Assembly: GCF_900115045.1 (NCBI RefSeq) | Contig: NZ_FOVC01000001.1 | Span: forward strand, 186,001-250,000 | Direction: 5' to 3' | Length of the DNA stretch: 64,000 nucleotides | Source of the DNA: Izhakiella capsodis | Lineage (GTDB): Bacteria > Pseudomonadota > Gammaproteobacteria > Enterobacterales > Enterobacteriaceae | Shown: piece after piece, positions 8,250-16,303 of the stretch | Position numbering within the stretch: the first letter of the stretch is position 1 | Layout: every line of letters starts with the position of its first letter | Position numbers and translations under genes: made by a program | The notes under the pieces: generated by a model | What the model was told of the DNA's origin: nothing | Databases searched by the model: none | Seen by the model: the letters and a program-made list of their open reading frames with translations, nothing else

Positions 8250-9149
8250 TTAGGTTGAGAACAACGCCATCATCACCGGGGCCAGCAGACTGAGCAAGAA
8301 ACCGTGGACGATAGCGGCAGGCACGATTTCATTGCCGCCACTACGCTGTAAGACTGGCAGCGTAAAATCCATCGAGGTTGCACCACATAATCCCAGCGCG
8401 CTGGTGCGATGACGGGTGATCAGCGCTGGGATCAGGGTGATGGCCAGCAGTTCACGCAGAAGGTCGTTAAAAAATGCCGCACTGCCAATGACCGGACCAA
8501 ATGACTCAGTCATCAATATACCTGACAGCGAATACCAGCCAAATCCCGATCCTAAAGCCAGCCCGGTATTCAGCGGGACCTGGAGTAACAGTGATGCCAG
8601 CAGGCCGCCAGCTAATGACGTGAGCCATACTACACTGGCAATTGTCACTCCACGACGGTTCAGGAGTATCTGACGCAGCGTCATGCCGTTTCCGCGCAGT
8701 TGTATGCCGACAAAAAAGAGCAGTAGAAGTAGGGCATATTCACTAGCTTCACTGGCATGACGCAATGGCGCCCAGTGACTGAGACCCGCGGCAAAGCCAC
8801 CCAGCACCACCAGACCTAGTTTGAGTGACTCCAGCGCCATCTGCAGCCGGGACGGGAGTACCTGCTGCCGATGTGTATGGCGCCAGGGATAGCGATGTGC
8901 CAGTAGTTCCAGTCCGATGACATTAAAAATGATAATGCACAGGGCAGAAATCAGGCTAATCCGTGCAATATTCAGTAAGTTTTCGCTGAGGTTTTCAAGA
9001 AAGGCCAGACTAATCCCCATAAAAAATAGAATGATATAAACCATCCAGCTAAGGAGGTTATTGACAACATTCAGAATTGATTTCCAGGTAATAGGCAGAA
9101 AATAGCCAATAATCAGCGGCAGAAGAATAAGTATAAGGCCTGAATACAT
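8250..9149 (-). CDS. lysO: L-lysine exporter LysO (YbjE)
   Basis: A 299-residue membrane protein, the E. coli LysO length, with about eight hydrophobic spans. Conserved stretches are NLLSWMVYIILFFMGISLAFL, LLLLLFFVGIQLRGNGMTLRQ, SGFGWYSLSGIL, ESFGPVIGSAAFFNDLLRE and LCGATSMDFTLPVLQR. LysO exports lysine and the antimetabolite thialysine. The start at 9149 (MYSGLILILLPL) matches the family N-terminus and has GGA 8-10 bases upstream; an in-frame ATG at 9161 would add only four residues. In E. coli expression depends on ArgP; no riboswitch is evident here. It is divergent from the ybjD remnant. Confidence 0.93.
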   Translation of the reverse strand: MYSGLILILLPLIIGYFLPITWKSILNVVNNLLSWMVYIILFFMGISLAFLENLSENLLNIARISLISALCIIIFNVIGLELLAHRYPWRHTHRQQVLPSRLQMALESLKLGLVVLGGFAAGLSHWAPLRHASEASEYALLLLLFFVGIQLRGNGMTLRQILLNRRGVTIASVVWLTSLAGGLLASLLLQVPLNTGLALGSGFGWYSLSGILMTESFGPVIGSAAFFNDLLRELLAITLIPALITRHRTSALGLCGATSMDFTLPVLQRSGGNEIVPAAIVHGFLLSLLAPVMMALFST

Positions 9150-9284
9150 TGAATTTTCCATCCATGTGGCGAAGGGGAGGCGGCGAAAAGCTAGCGAAAT
9201 TTTATCATCATGTAAAGGTTCGCTTGACCCCTCAGCGATCAATTCACATGCTCGGGCAATTCGCAGGGAAGGACAGCGTGAAAT

Positions 9285-10048
9285 ATGATTCTGCAATGTA
9301 TTGATATCGAGGGCTTCCGTGGCATTTACCGTCTTTCTCTGACGCTTGACGATAATAATGGACTCATTGGCGAGAAGGTGTGGGGAAAAACCAGCCTGCT
9401 GGATGCGCTGTCAATCGCTTTCGCACCGGGCGCAAAGGCGCCCGCTTTTCGTCAGCAGGATTTCTACCAGCCCGCAGGGGATCGATTACATTTGCGGTTT
9501 TACTTCAGGGAGAAGCGGGCGTGAGAGGCCAGCCGTTGAAATAAGCGATAACGCCAGAGTCAATAGCATTATTGCGCCGCCTGCATCTGGTTTTGCGCTT
9601 GCGAGATACACGCACTACCCGACATCATAATGGCCCGAACATTGCGCTTTACCCAACGTATGGGCATTGGCTGGCATGTCTTACTGATGGTGACGCGGCC
9701 GGACAAAAATACGCTGCCAGCGCCCGAAACATGATTCCAGATGCGCCTGTGGAAACTGTGCCGCGCTTCGTAACGCAATTACCCTCACCGGATATGGAGC
9801 ATTTCCAGTATAAGGCTGGTTTTTCAGACGTCTATCATCGTATGGCTCGTCTACCGTCGGGCGTACCGGCGAGCATGCGCAAAGCCATCACAAAAGCGAT
9901 TCATCAGGAATCAAAGCCAGGGCTGGCGATTACCGTCGCTTCAGATGCCGCAGAGCGTAGGCGCAATGCGATCTCATCTTTGCTCCGGCAAATGTTTACT
10001 GAGGTTTTGCAACAGGCTGAGCTTAATAGCGATGAGAAAGATTTGTAA
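9285..10048 (+). pseudogene. ybjD: Decayed ybjD (OLD-family ATPase/Toprim nuclease)
   Basis: E. coli YbjD is about 552 residues: an N-terminal RecF/OLD-type ABC ATPase and a C-terminal Toprim nuclease. Only about 764 bp survive here, in three frames. Codons from 9285 read MILQCIDIEGFRGIYRLSL and a P-loop-like GEKVWGKTS, then stop at 9524. A second frame gives AVEISDNARVN near 9533-9570. A third (to 10048) gives LRLRDTRTTRHHNG and then jumps to the Toprim part (LTDGDAAGQKYAASARN, PDMEHFQYKAGFSDVYHRMA). About 45 codons are lost after the P-loop part and some 270 in the middle. The 3' end is well preserved, so decay may be fairly recent. A functional ATPase is ruled out. Confidence 0.85.
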
Positions 10049-10154
10049 ATAGCGTTTGAAAACGCTGCTGCCGGACCCAACTTATTTAACCCGTAGTGAC
10101 ATGTTCTCAGAAAAAAGCCAACCCTGGCAGCTGGCACATTTGTCAGGGGGAAAT

Positions 10155-10260
10155 TAAGAATAGGGTGAAGGGTGCGCAAAGATATTATCGCCGCCATCTT
10201 TCGGACAGATAACGACGTCACTTTTGGCGTATGTAGCATCATTTAACTGTTCGTCTCCTT
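10155..10260 (-). pseudogene. cspD: Remnant of cspD (cold-shock-like replication inhibitor)
   Basis: Read on the minus strand, codons at 10210-10172 give ICPKDGGDNIFAH, which matches the RNP/OB-fold core ICPEGGGEDIFAH of CspD. Upstream, DNA aligned to the first CspD codons contains ACA GTT AAA TGA, where E. coli has Thr-Val-Lys-Trp, so Trp is now a stop. A frameshift then separates it from the core (AKSDVVICP). Five codons past the core the frame ends in TAA. The 3' third of the gene cannot be found. Position (divergent from clpS, about 300 bp away) is the same as in E. coli. The gene is dead. Confidence 0.75.
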
Positions 10261-10572
10261 GCTGCTGGATACCTCGCATAACAGTGATTGTTACATGAAG
10301 ATATCAGGCTTGGTTGCCTGATAACCTGTGAACCACAGCAGTCTGCGTGTATTGCAGCAATGCAGAATAAAACCCTGTAGCGTCAATGCTATTCCGGCAG
10401 CGGAATTGTCAAAATTTAAGGCAGATAACGTGCTGATGACTTTTTGTGCGGCAAATCGCGTCGGTAAATGCCACGCTTTTTTATGCTGTCGGAAACCCTG
10501 TTTTCACGTGTTAAACTTATACGAGGAATCAGGGTGTAAGTGGTTACGATGGTTGATAACACTGGGTACGTA
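10261..10572. other. cspD-clpS intergenic region
   Basis: About 310 bp between the cspD remnant and clpS, similar in length to the E. coli cspD-clpS spacer. It holds the clpS promoter region by position; I could not pick out a convincing -35/-10 pair. No gene is visible. Confidence 0.4.
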
Positions 10573-10893
10573 ATGGGTAATACGAACGACTGGCTTGACG
10601 TTGAACATTTTGCAGAAGACAAATTGCACGAAGGCCTCAAACCACCTTCGATGTATAAAGTTATACTTAATAATGACGATTATACACCGATGGAATTTGT
10701 TATTGACGTTCTGCAAAAGTTCTTTTCTTATGATGTTGAACGCGCAACGCAATTGATGCTTACGGTGCATTATCAGGGTAAAGCGATTTGTGGTGTTTTT
10801 ACCGCGGAAGTGGCAGAAACCAAAGTCGCTCACGTTAATAAATATGCCAGGGAGAACGCGCATCCGTTGCTGTGTACGCTGGAAAAAGCCTGA
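10573..10893 (+). CDS. clpS: ATP-dependent Clp protease adaptor ClpS
   Basis: A 106-residue adaptor, identical in length to E. coli ClpS when started at 10573 (MGNTNDWLD). In-frame ATGs at 10549 and 10540 exist, but the family N-terminus favours 10573. ClpS binds N-degron substrates and hands them to ClpA. The binding pocket is intact: NDDYTPMEFV (acidic pair contacting the substrate amino terminus) and VHYQGKAICG. The C-terminal core AEVAETKVAHVNKYARENAHPLLCTLEKA is almost unchanged from E. coli. clpA follows after a 28-bp gap, so the two are probably cotranscribed. With aat nearby, the leucine N-end-rule pathway is complete. Confidence 0.96.
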   Translation: MGNTNDWLDVEHFAEDKLHEGLKPPSMYKVILNNDDYTPMEFVIDVLQKFFSYDVERATQLMLTVHYQGKAICGVFTAEVAETKVAHVNKYARENAHPLLCTLEKA

Positions 10894-10921
10894 AAAGGCG
10901 ATCTAAATTGGGGAGGTGCCT

Positions 10922-13198
10922 ATGCTCAATCAAGAACTGGAACTCAGTTTAAATATGGCTTTCGCCAGAGCGCGCGAGCACCGACATGAATTTATGACCG
11001 TTGAACACCTGCTGCTGGCATTGCTCAGTAATCCCTCAGCAAGAGAAGTGCTCGAAGCCTGTACGGTCGATATTGTCACCCTTCGTCAGGAACTTGAAGC
11101 TTTTATCGAACAAACAACGCCAGTATTACCTGTCGTTGAAGAAGAGCGTGATACGCAGCCTACGCTCAGCTTTCAGCGTGTACTTCAGCGTGCCGTTTTC
11201 CATGTACAGTCATCCGGCCGCAGTGAAGTTGCTGGCGCTAATGTTCTGGTGGCGATTTTCAGCGAGCAGGAGTCTCAGGCAGCGTATCTGCTGCGTAAAC
11301 ATGAGGTTAGTCGCCTTGATGTGGTTAACTTTATTTCTCATGGCACGCGTAAAGATGAGCCAAATTCACAGCAGGATTCGGAAAATCCAGTCAATGAAGA
11401 GCAAGCAGGCGGGGAGGAACGTATGGAAAACTTCACCACCAATCTGAACCAGCTTGCACGCGTTGGGGGTATTGATCCGCTGATCGGTCGCGAGAAAGAG
11501 CTGGAGCGCACTATTCAGGTCCTGTGTCGCCGCCGCAAAAATAACCCGCTGTTGGTTGGTGAGTCCGGTGTGGGTAAAACGGCTATCGCTGAGGGGCTTG
11601 CCTGGCGTATCGTGCAGGGTGACGTTCCTGAAGTAATCAAAGAGTGCACCATATATTCGCTGGATATGGGGTCATTGCTGGCGGGTACTAAGTATCGTGG
11701 CGATTTTGAAAAGCGCTTTAAAGCCCTGCTAAAACAGCTTGAACAGGATAACAATAGCATTCTGTTTATTGATGAAATTCATACAATAATTGGCGCAGGC
11801 GCTGCCTCCGGCGGTCAGGTTGATGCAGCTAATCTGATCAAACCACTGCTCTCAAGCGGTAGAATTCGCGTAATGGGTTCAACGACCTATCATGAATTCA
11901 GCAACATTTTTGAGAAGGACAGGGCGCTGGCTCGTCGCTTCCAGAAAATTGACATTACTGAACCGTCGGTCGACGAAACCGTCCTGATCCTTAACGGCCT
12001 GAAGCCTAAATATGAGTCCCATCATGATGTGCGCTATACCGCAAAAGCGTTGCGGGCGGCGGTTGAGCTGGCAGTAAAGTATATCAACGATCGTCATCTA
12101 CCCGATAAAGCTATCGATGTGATCGACGAGGCTGGCGCTCGTGCGCGATTGGTACCGGTCAGCAAGCGTAAAAAAACGGTTAATGTGGCGGATATTGAAG
12201 CGGTGGTAGCGCGCATTGCCCGCATTCCGGAGCAAAGCGTTTCTGCCACCGATCGCGATACGCTCAAAAATCTTGGCGAGCGACTGAAAATGCTTGTTTT
12301 CGGTCAGGACAATGCAATTGAAGCCCTGACCGAAGCGATCAAGATGAGTCGTGCCGGGCTGGGGCAGGAACGTAAGCCTGTCGGTTCTTTCCTTTTTGCT
12401 GGCCCAACCGGCGTAGGTAAAACGGAGGTGACCGTTCAGCTGGCCAAAGCGCTCGGCATTGAGCTGCTTCGCTTTGATATGTCGGAATATATGGAACGCC
12501 ATACTGTCAGTCGCCTTATTGGTGCACCTCCGGGTTACGTCGGGTTCGATCAAGGCGGACTACTGACCGATGCGGTTATCAAACATCCGCATGCCGTGGT
12601 GCTGCTTGATGAGATCGAAAAAGCCCATCCGGACGTGTTCAACCTGCTGCTTCAGGTGATGGATAACGGTATGCTGACCGATAACAATGGTCGTAAAGCT
12701 GATTTCCGTAATGTGGTGGTCGTCATGACCACTAACGCCGGCGTCCGTGAAACTGAACGTAAGTCCATTGGACTTATTCATCAGGATAACAGTACAGATG
12801 CGATGGAAGAGATAAAGAAAGTGTTTACGCCAGAGTTCCGTAACCGCCTCGATAATATTCTCTGGTTTAACCATCTCTCGACAAACGTTATTCATCTGGT
12901 GGTGGATAAGTTTATTGTCGAGCTTCAGGCTCAGCTGGATGCTAAAGGTGTCTCGTTGGAGGTCAGTGACGACGCTCGCGGCTGGCTGGCAGAAAAAGGC
13001 TATGACAAAGCGATGGGTGCACGTCCGATGGCGCGAACCGTGCAGGAGAATCTGAAAAAACCGTTGGCAAATGAGCTGCTGTTTGGCTCTCTGGTAGACG
13101 GTGGTTCGGTATCCGTTGCGCTCGACAAAAAGCGTCATCAACTGACTTACCATTTCCTGAGTGCGGAAAAGCGTAAAACCGAAGGCTCGGTGCATTAA
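10922..13198 (+). CDS. clpA: ATP-dependent Clp protease ATP-binding subunit ClpA
   Basis: A 758-residue AAA+ unfoldase, the same length as E. coli ClpA. It has an N-terminal Clp-N repeat domain (residues 1-150, ClpS binding), D1 with Walker A GESGVGKTA (about 213-221) and Walker B ILFIDEIHT, and D2 with Walker A GPTGVGKTE (about 494-502), the VVLLDEIEKAHPD Walker B and a C-terminal ClpP-docking region. The ATG at 10922 has GGGGAGG immediately upstream; a GTG two codons earlier overlaps the ribosome site and is unlikely. ClpA works as a hexamer on ClpP, unfolding N-degron and SsrA-tagged proteins. Confidence 0.97.
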   Translation: MLNQELELSLNMAFARAREHRHEFMTVEHLLLALLSNPSAREVLEACTVDIVTLRQELEAFIEQTTPVLPVVEEERDTQPTLSFQRVLQRAVFHVQSSGRSEVAGANVLVAIFSEQESQAAYLLRKHEVSRLDVVNFISHGTRKDEPNSQQDSENPVNEEQAGGEERMENFTTNLNQLARVGGIDPLIGREKELERTIQVLCRRRKNNPLLVGESGVGKTAIAEGLAWRIVQGDVPEVIKECTIYSLDMGSLLAGTKYRGDFEKRFKALLKQLEQDNNSILFIDEIHTIIGAGAASGGQVDAANLIKPLLSSGRIRVMGSTTYHEFSNIFEKDRALARRFQKIDITEPSVDETVLILNGLKPKYESHHDVRYTAKALRAAVELAVKYINDRHLPDKAIDVIDEAGARARLVPVSKRKKTVNVADIEAVVARIARIPEQSVSATDRDTLKNLGERLKMLVFGQDNAIEALTEAIKMSRAGLGQERKPVGSFLFAGPTGVGKTEVTVQLAKALGIELLRFDMSEYMERHTVSRLIGAPPGYVGFDQGGLLTDAVIKHPHAVVLLDEIEKAHPDVFNLLLQVMDNGMLTDNNGRKADFRNVVVVMTTNAGVRETERKSIGLIHQDNSTDAMEEIKKVFTPEFRNRLDNILWFNHLSTNVIHLVVDKFIVELQAQLDAKGVSLEVSDDARGWLAEKGYDKAMGARPMARTVQENLKKPLANELLFGSLVDGGSVSVALDKKRHQLTYHFLSAEKRKTEGSVH

Positions 13199-13226
13199 CT
13201 GTCTGGCAATGCGTAAAGAAGAAAAG

Positions 13227-13250
13227 GCCGACGGTAAAGTCGGCTTTTTT
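13227..13250 (+). terminator. Rho-independent terminator of clpSA
   Basis: Stem GCCGAC (13227-13232) / GTCGGC (13239-13244), loop GGTAAA, followed by six T residues. It starts 29 bp after the clpA stop. In E. coli serW tRNA lies between clpA and infA; no tRNA is present here. Confidence 0.9.
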
Positions 13251-13296
13251 ATGCGGCAGGGGCGCGTACGGGCGTCTCCGTCAGCCGCCCAATAAA

Positions 13297-13515
13297 TCAG
13301 CGGCTACGGAAGACAATGCGGCCTTTGCTCAGGTCGTACGGGGTCAGCTCAACAGTGACTTTGTCGCCCGTCAGGATGCGGATATAGTTTTTACGCATTT
13401 TACCGGAAATATGAGCGGTAACCACGTGACCATTTTCAAGCTCAACGCGGAACATGGTATTAGGTAACGTATCCAGTACGGTACCCTGCATTTCAATATT
13501 GTCTTCTTTTGCCAT
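13297..13515 (-). CDS. infA: Translation initiation factor IF-1
   Basis: A 72-residue single S1/OB-fold protein, essentially identical to E. coli IF-1 (MAKEDNIEMQGTVLDTLPNT...YDLSKGRIVFRSR). It binds the 30S A site during initiation. The start at 13515 has GAGGAT just upstream; upstream in-frame codons are leader. It is convergent with clpA. A good sigma70 promoter sits at 13558-13586. Confidence 0.98.
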   Translation of the reverse strand: MAKEDNIEMQGTVLDTLPNTMFRVELENGHVVTAHISGKMRKNYIRILTGDKVTVELTPYDLSKGRIVFRSR

Positions 13516-13851
13516 CGAATCCTCTGGGTATGACAATCTAAAATTTGGACCGGCAAGATAATGCCGAATTTCCTGATTTATGTAAAGAATTGCTGGTGCA
13601 AATACCAACACTAACCGGTGGTCAGGTTCCTGTGAACAACCACGCGGATAGATACGGTCAGTAATGACGTCTGCGGGGAGGGATAGCGGATATGGAGCTA
13701 CTCGCGGCTAAAGCCATTGAGTCAGTTCGATAAAATGCCAGGGAATTCCCAACGGGGCCTGTTCCTGCTCGGTTAAACACGAGCATAGATTACTGATAAT
13801 ATCTTCGGATTATACCATCAAACATTGTGCATTGCGCAGAAAACATTAGCC
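13516..13851. other. infA upstream region
   Basis: A 336-bp spacer between infA and aat, both on the minus strand. The infA-proximal part has the promoter described separately at 13558-13586. The rest, towards aat, holds no readable gene and no tRNA; serW is not here either. Confidence 0.5.
13558..13586 (-). promoter_or_regulatory. Predicted sigma70 promoter of infA
   Basis: On the minus strand, TTTACA (13586-13581) and CATTAT (13563-13558) are spaced by exactly 17 bp. The predicted start would give a leader of about 35 nt before the infA ATG at 13515. Confidence 0.6.
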
Positions 13852-14544
13852 TCAGAACAAGCGCTTAGGATGCCAGCACCAATCGCTAACCGGCCGGTCA
13901 GCCAGCTGGCTAATCAATGTGAGATAATCGACACGGGGAATATGATAGGCACCCAGCGATTGTGTATGCGGATTCAATACCTGGCAATCGATTAACTCTC
14001 CTCCCTGACGCCGAAAATAATCAGCAAAAACCAGCAGAGCGGTTTTTGACGCGTTAACGCTGCGGCTGAACATCGACTCTCCACAGAAAATTTGCCCTAA
14101 GCCGAGACCATACATGCCGCCAACCAGGTTTTCATCCTGCCATACGTCAATTGAGTGGGCGTGGCCCAACTGCCATAGCTTAATCCATGCCCGCTTTACC
14201 TCAGTGGTGATCCACGTTCCTCCAACGCGATCGCTGGCGCAGCCGGCAATAACTTCGGGGAATGCACGATTCAGCGTGATCTGATAAGGCGACTGCTTAT
14301 GGAAACGTTTCATGCTGCGACTGAGCCGAAACGCTTCTGGTCGCATCACTGCGCGGGGATCTGGTGACCACCAGAGGATTGGATCTCCAGGAGAAAACCA
14401 GGGGAAAATGCCGTGATGATAAGCGTTCAATAAGCGTGCGGAACTCAGGTCGCCACCCATGGCGAGCAGACCGTCTGGCTCGCGGAGTGCCATTTCAGGT
14501 GGCGGGAACTGAATTGAGTCATGGGAAAGTTGAATCACGCGCAT
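13852..14544 (-). CDS. aat: Leucyl/phenylalanyl-tRNA--protein transferase Aat
   Basis: A 230-residue aminoacyl transferase that adds Leu or Phe to proteins with N-terminal Lys or Arg, creating N-degrons for ClpS. Diagnostic segments are GLLAMGGDLSSARLLNAYHHGIFPWF, ILWWSPDPRAVM, HSIDVWQDENLVGGMYGLGLGQIFCGESMFS and EFIDCQ-like ELIDCQVLNPH. Length is close to E. coli Aat (234). It lies 25 bp downstream of cydC on the same strand, so it may be cotranscribed with cydDC, as proposed in E. coli. Confidence 0.95.
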   Translation of the reverse strand: MRVIQLSHDSIQFPPPEMALREPDGLLAMGGDLSSARLLNAYHHGIFPWFSPGDPILWWSPDPRAVMRPEAFRLSRSMKRFHKQSPYQITLNRAFPEVIAGCASDRVGGTWITTEVKRAWIKLWQLGHAHSIDVWQDENLVGGMYGLGLGQIFCGESMFSRSVNASKTALLVFADYFRRQGGELIDCQVLNPHTQSLGAYHIPRVDYLTLISQLADRPVSDWCWHPKRLF

Positions 14545-14569
14545 GGATTTTCACTTTGCTGAATCTGAT

Positions 14570-16303
14570 TCACTGTAGCGCGTTACGCCGCTGAAAGTCG
14601 CTGTAGCGCCCACGTTTAGCGATTAATTCCTGATGGCTACCCAGTTCAATAAGCTGACCACCATCCATAACGCCAATCCTGTCCATATTTTCAACGCCCT
14701 GCAACCGGTGGGTTACCATGATTACGCTCTTATCGCGCGTAACGTTTTGCAGCAGGCTGAGGATTTGCAGCTCAGTGTGGGCATCGAGTCCTTCAGTCGG
14801 CTCGTCCAGCAACCAGAGGGCGCCATCGTGCAACAGTGCCCGGGCGATACCCAGCCGACGCCGTTCGCCGCCGGAAAGCTGACGTCCACCCTCACCGAGC
14901 CAGGCGTTAAGGCCCTCCGGACTGCTCAGCAGTTTCTCCAGGCCAACCTGCTGTAGCGCGTGAGACAGCTGGGCATCGCTGGCTCCGGGAGCGGCCAGCA
15001 GTAAATTATCGCGCAGGGTGGCACTGAACAAGTGTACACGCTGGCTGACGACGGTTGTCATTTTCCTCAGTGCGCTTTCCTGCCAGCTCGCCAGTGGCTG
15101 GTCGTTCAGGGTGATTTCACCCTGCTGTGGGTCCCAGGCGCGAGTGAGAAGCTGCAATAAACTTGACTTACCGCTCCCTGTACGACCAATCAACGCCACC
15201 TTTTCGCCTGCCCGTAGACGCAGGGAAATATTCTGCAATGCCGGAAAGGCACTATTTTCATAGCTGAAGCTGACGCACTCCAGTGCGATGCTTACCTGCG
15301 TTGCTGCTTGCTGCCTGTCGTCATCAAAACTGACTGTCGGGCGCTGAGCGGTGATCTCAGTTACTCGTTCAGCAGATGCAATAACCTGCCCCAGATGCTG
15401 GAAGGCGGTTGCCACAGGTGCCAGCGCTTCAAAAGCTGCCAGGCTACAGAAGACAAACAAAGCTATAAGCGCTCCCGGTTTGATCATATTGCCAACGCCT
15501 GCGGCGCTGAGCCAAAGCATCAGCGTTATTGTCAGGCCACTGATCAACATTAGTATGGCCTGTGACCATGCACTTAGCCCGGCTTGCCGCTGCTGAGTGC
15601 TATGCCATTGTTGCTCCATTAGCTCCAGCTTATGCCGATAGTCAGGTTCAGCACCATAAATACGCAGCTCGGCCATTCCCTGTAACCAGCGCATCAGTAA
15701 ACTACGATACTCACTGCGCTGACGGGTTAACGCCGCCCCGTCAGCGTAGCCGAGTCGATAGAACAGCGGTGGCAGTATTAACAGCGTTGCTAGCAGAATA
15801 AAGCCCAGCGTCATCGCCAGCTGGACATCCAGCCAGCTCAGGCCAGCTATCACCACGAGCACGACACACAAGGCGCCGACCATCGGTGAGATAACCCTAA
15901 GATACAGGTGATCAAGTGTATCCACATCGGCGACAAGACGATTAACCAGATCGCCCTGCTGAAAACGGGACAGTCTTCCGGGTGTCAGTGGCAGCAGTTT
16001 GGTAAAAAGAGTGACGCGAAGATGCTGTAATACACGAAAGGTTGCATCATGGCTTACCAGTCGTTCAAAGTAGCGTGAGGCGGTGCGTGTAATGGCGGCG
16101 CCGCGCACGCCGGCTGCCGGTAGCATATAATTGAAGCTGTATAATCCGGCAAAACCTGCAAGGGATGCTGCAGCCAGAAACCATCCCGAAAGCGTCAGTA
16201 ATCCGATGCTGGCAAGCAGGGTTAAGATGGCCAGTATCACGCCAAGCGTCAGGAGGACGCTATGGCGTCGATAGAGTTTCAGAAAAGGAAGCAATATTTT
16301 CAT
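14570..16303 (-). CDS. cydC: Cysteine/glutathione ABC exporter subunit CydC
   Basis: A 577-residue half-transporter: six-span membrane domain (about 1-310) followed by a nucleotide-binding domain with Walker A GRTGSGKSS (about 370), signature LSGGERRRLGIARAL, Walker B LWLLDEPTEGLD and the switch histidine in MVTHRL. CydDC exports glutathione and cysteine to the periplasm and is needed for assembly of cytochrome bd and c-type cytochromes. Its ATG overlaps the cydD stop by one base (16303), indicating coupled translation. Lengths of both genes agree with E. coli. Confidence 0.96.
   Translation of the reverse strand: MKILLPFLKLYRRHSVLLTLGVILAILTLLASIGLLTLSGWFLAAASLAGFAGLYSFNYMLPAAGVRGAAITRTASRYFERLVSHDATFRVLQHLRVTLFTKLLPLTPGRLSRFQQGDLVNRLVADVDTLDHLYLRVISPMVGALCVVLVVIAGLSWLDVQLAMTLGFILLATLLILPPLFYRLGYADGAALTRQRSEYRSLLMRWLQGMAELRIYGAEPDYRHKLELMEQQWHSTQQRQAGLSAWSQAILMLISGLTITLMLWLSAAGVGNMIKPGALIALFVFCSLAAFEALAPVATAFQHLGQVIASAERVTEITAQRPTVSFDDDRQQAATQVSIALECVSFSYENSAFPALQNISLRLRAGEKVALIGRTGSGKSSLLQLLTRAWDPQQGEITLNDQPLASWQESALRKMTTVVSQRVHLFSATLRDNLLLAAPGASDAQLSHALQQVGLEKLLSSPEGLNAWLGEGGRQLSGGERRRLGIARALLHDGALWLLDEPTEGLDAHTELQILSLLQNVTRDKSVIMVTHRLQGVENMDRIGVMDGGQLIELGSHQELIAKRGRYSDFQRRNALQ

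Noticed and set aside
9572..10048. A small independent gene with a Toprim-like motif
   Set aside because: It aligns as the 3' end of ybjD after an internal deletion and frameshifts, so a pseudogene fragment is the simpler reading.
10328..10573. Open frame of 81 codons upstream of clpS
   Set aside because: No similarity or good ribosome site, and it runs into the clpS start; the stretch is the clpS promoter region.
12560..13195. 211-codon minus-strand frame inside clpA
   Set aside because: Antisense shadow of a conserved gene, with no recognisable domain.
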